Assembly: GCA_900549215.1 (NCBI GenBank) | Contig: URNJ01000033.1 | Location: 1 to 14,351 of the forward strand | Direction: 5' to 3' | DNA from: an uncultured Collinsella sp. | GTDB taxonomy: Bacteria; Actinomycetota; Coriobacteriia; Coriobacteriales; Coriobacteriaceae | Length of the DNA stretch: 14,351 nt | Part shown: piece by piece, positions 14,119 through 14,351 of the stretch | How positions within the stretch are numbered: position 1 is the stretch's first letter | Layout of the letters: each line of letters begins with the position of its first letter | Program-made: the position numbers and the translations under genes | Notes under the pieces: generated by a model | Told to the model about the DNA's origin: nothing | What the model saw: only the letters and a program-made list of their open reading frames with translations | Databases searched by the model: none

Positions 14119-14124
14119 ATTGTA
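14119..14124 (-). promoter_or_regulatory. Candidate -10 box placing a leaderless start at trmO
   Basis: Read on the minus strand, TACAAT occupies 14119-14124 and is followed by seven bases and the ATG at 14109-14111. That spacing would start the transcript at or next to the start codon. No -35 match is seen. This agrees with the lack of a ribosome binding site. Confidence 0.35.
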
Positions 14125-14178
14125 CGGCAAGGGCATGTGGGGCGCTGCGCGCAATTCCCCACCGCAGCCGCCGGACGT

Positions 14179-14222
14179 GCAACCAACGGTTGCTTGGAAG
14201 GGCGCCTGCCGCCGCGTATGCT
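14179..14222 (+). promoter_or_regulatory. Promoter with adjacent inverted repeat upstream of the XRE gene
   Basis: TTGGAA (14194-14199) and TATGCT (14217-14222) are separated by 17 bases, a good sigma-70-type spacing, and point to the XRE gene 31 bases downstream. A perfect inverted repeat, GCAACC-AAC-GGTTGC (14179-14193), abuts the -35 box. It could be an operator for this regulator or another factor. Seen by eye only. Confidence 0.45.
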
Positions 14223-14252
14223 TAAGCCATCAACCAGCAGAAAGGAGCCGCT

Positions 14253-14351
14253 ATGGCCTTTGCAGAAAAGCTCATTGCCATCCGTCGCGCCCATCACCTT
14301 ACCCAAGAGCAGCTCGCCGCCAAGCTCTTCGTCACACGCCAAGCCGTCAGC
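14253..14351 (+). CDS. XRE-family helix-turn-helix regulator, N-terminal part (partial)
   Basis: Only 33 codons fall in the window. They read as the first helices of a Cro/C1-type DNA-binding domain: KLIAIRRAHHLTQEQLAAKLFVTRQAVS, where LTQEQLA is the second helix and VTRQAVS begins the recognition helix. AAAGGAG (14241-14247) sits five bases before the ATG. The 'VTRQAVS' form is common in XRE regulators with a C-terminal membrane or signalling part, but the rest is missing. It is divergent from trmO. Confidence 0.85.
   Translation, partial: MAFAEKLIAIRRAHHLTQEQLAAKLFVTRQAVS

Noticed and set aside
14112..14342. N-terminal extension of TrmO to 14342
   Set aside because: It overlaps the divergent XRE gene with its good ribosome binding site, and the extra residues do not resemble TrmO, which normally starts near the PIAHIHTD strand.

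Overview
The window looks like chromosomal DNA of a gut Actinomycetota bacterium of the Coriobacteriia, most likely Collinsella or a close relative. This is inferred from moderately high GC, the gene mix (EFR1-type ferrodoxin, MalY/PatB aminotransferase, large hybrid sensor kinases with solute-binding sensor domains) and the style of the intergenic hairpins. No alignment was run. No rRNA, tRNA, CRISPR array, insertion sequence or phage gene was found.

Layout. (1) Bases 1-831, plus strand: the 3' end of an ABC transporter ATPase, overlapping by 4 bp the gene for its ABC-2 type permease. (2) Bases 1105-1980, plus strand: an EamA/DMT transporter whose reading frame is cut by one in-frame TGA exactly where a conserved Trp is expected. 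(3) Bases 1996-5248, minus strand, in transcription order: a small two-helix potassium channel, a LOG-family (TIGR00730) nucleotide hydrolase, a divergent ClC-type channel and an EFR1 flavodoxin/ferredoxin protein. (4) Bases 5249-5446: a divergent intergenic region with a compact tandem and inverted repeat. (5) Bases 5447-8773, plus strand: a BvgS/EvgS-like hybrid histidine kinase with two periplasmic solute-binding domains, then a small FMN-binding split-barrel (Nim-like) protein. (6) A 23-bp-stem hairpin at 8796-8847 separates these from a convergent minus-strand pair. (7) Bases 8844-11902, minus strand: a solute-binding lipoprotein translationally coupled to a second hybrid histidine kinase. 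(8) Bases 12047-14111, minus strand: a MalY/PatB PLP enzyme and TrmO, a tRNA-modifying methyltransferase. (9) Bases 14253-14351, plus strand: the start of an XRE-type regulator.

The most notable theme is sensing. Two hybrid kinases with closely similar receiver domains sit tail to tail within about 6.5 kb. One has its solute-binding domains fused to the kinase; the other has a Cache-like periplasmic domain plus a separate co-translated binding lipoprotein. Neither has an HPt domain or DNA-binding response regulator in the window. Other points worth checking are the interrupted EamA gene, the ClC protein without canonical anion-site motifs, and the repeat at 5302-5359. I do not see a clearly new multi-gene system; most genes belong to known families.
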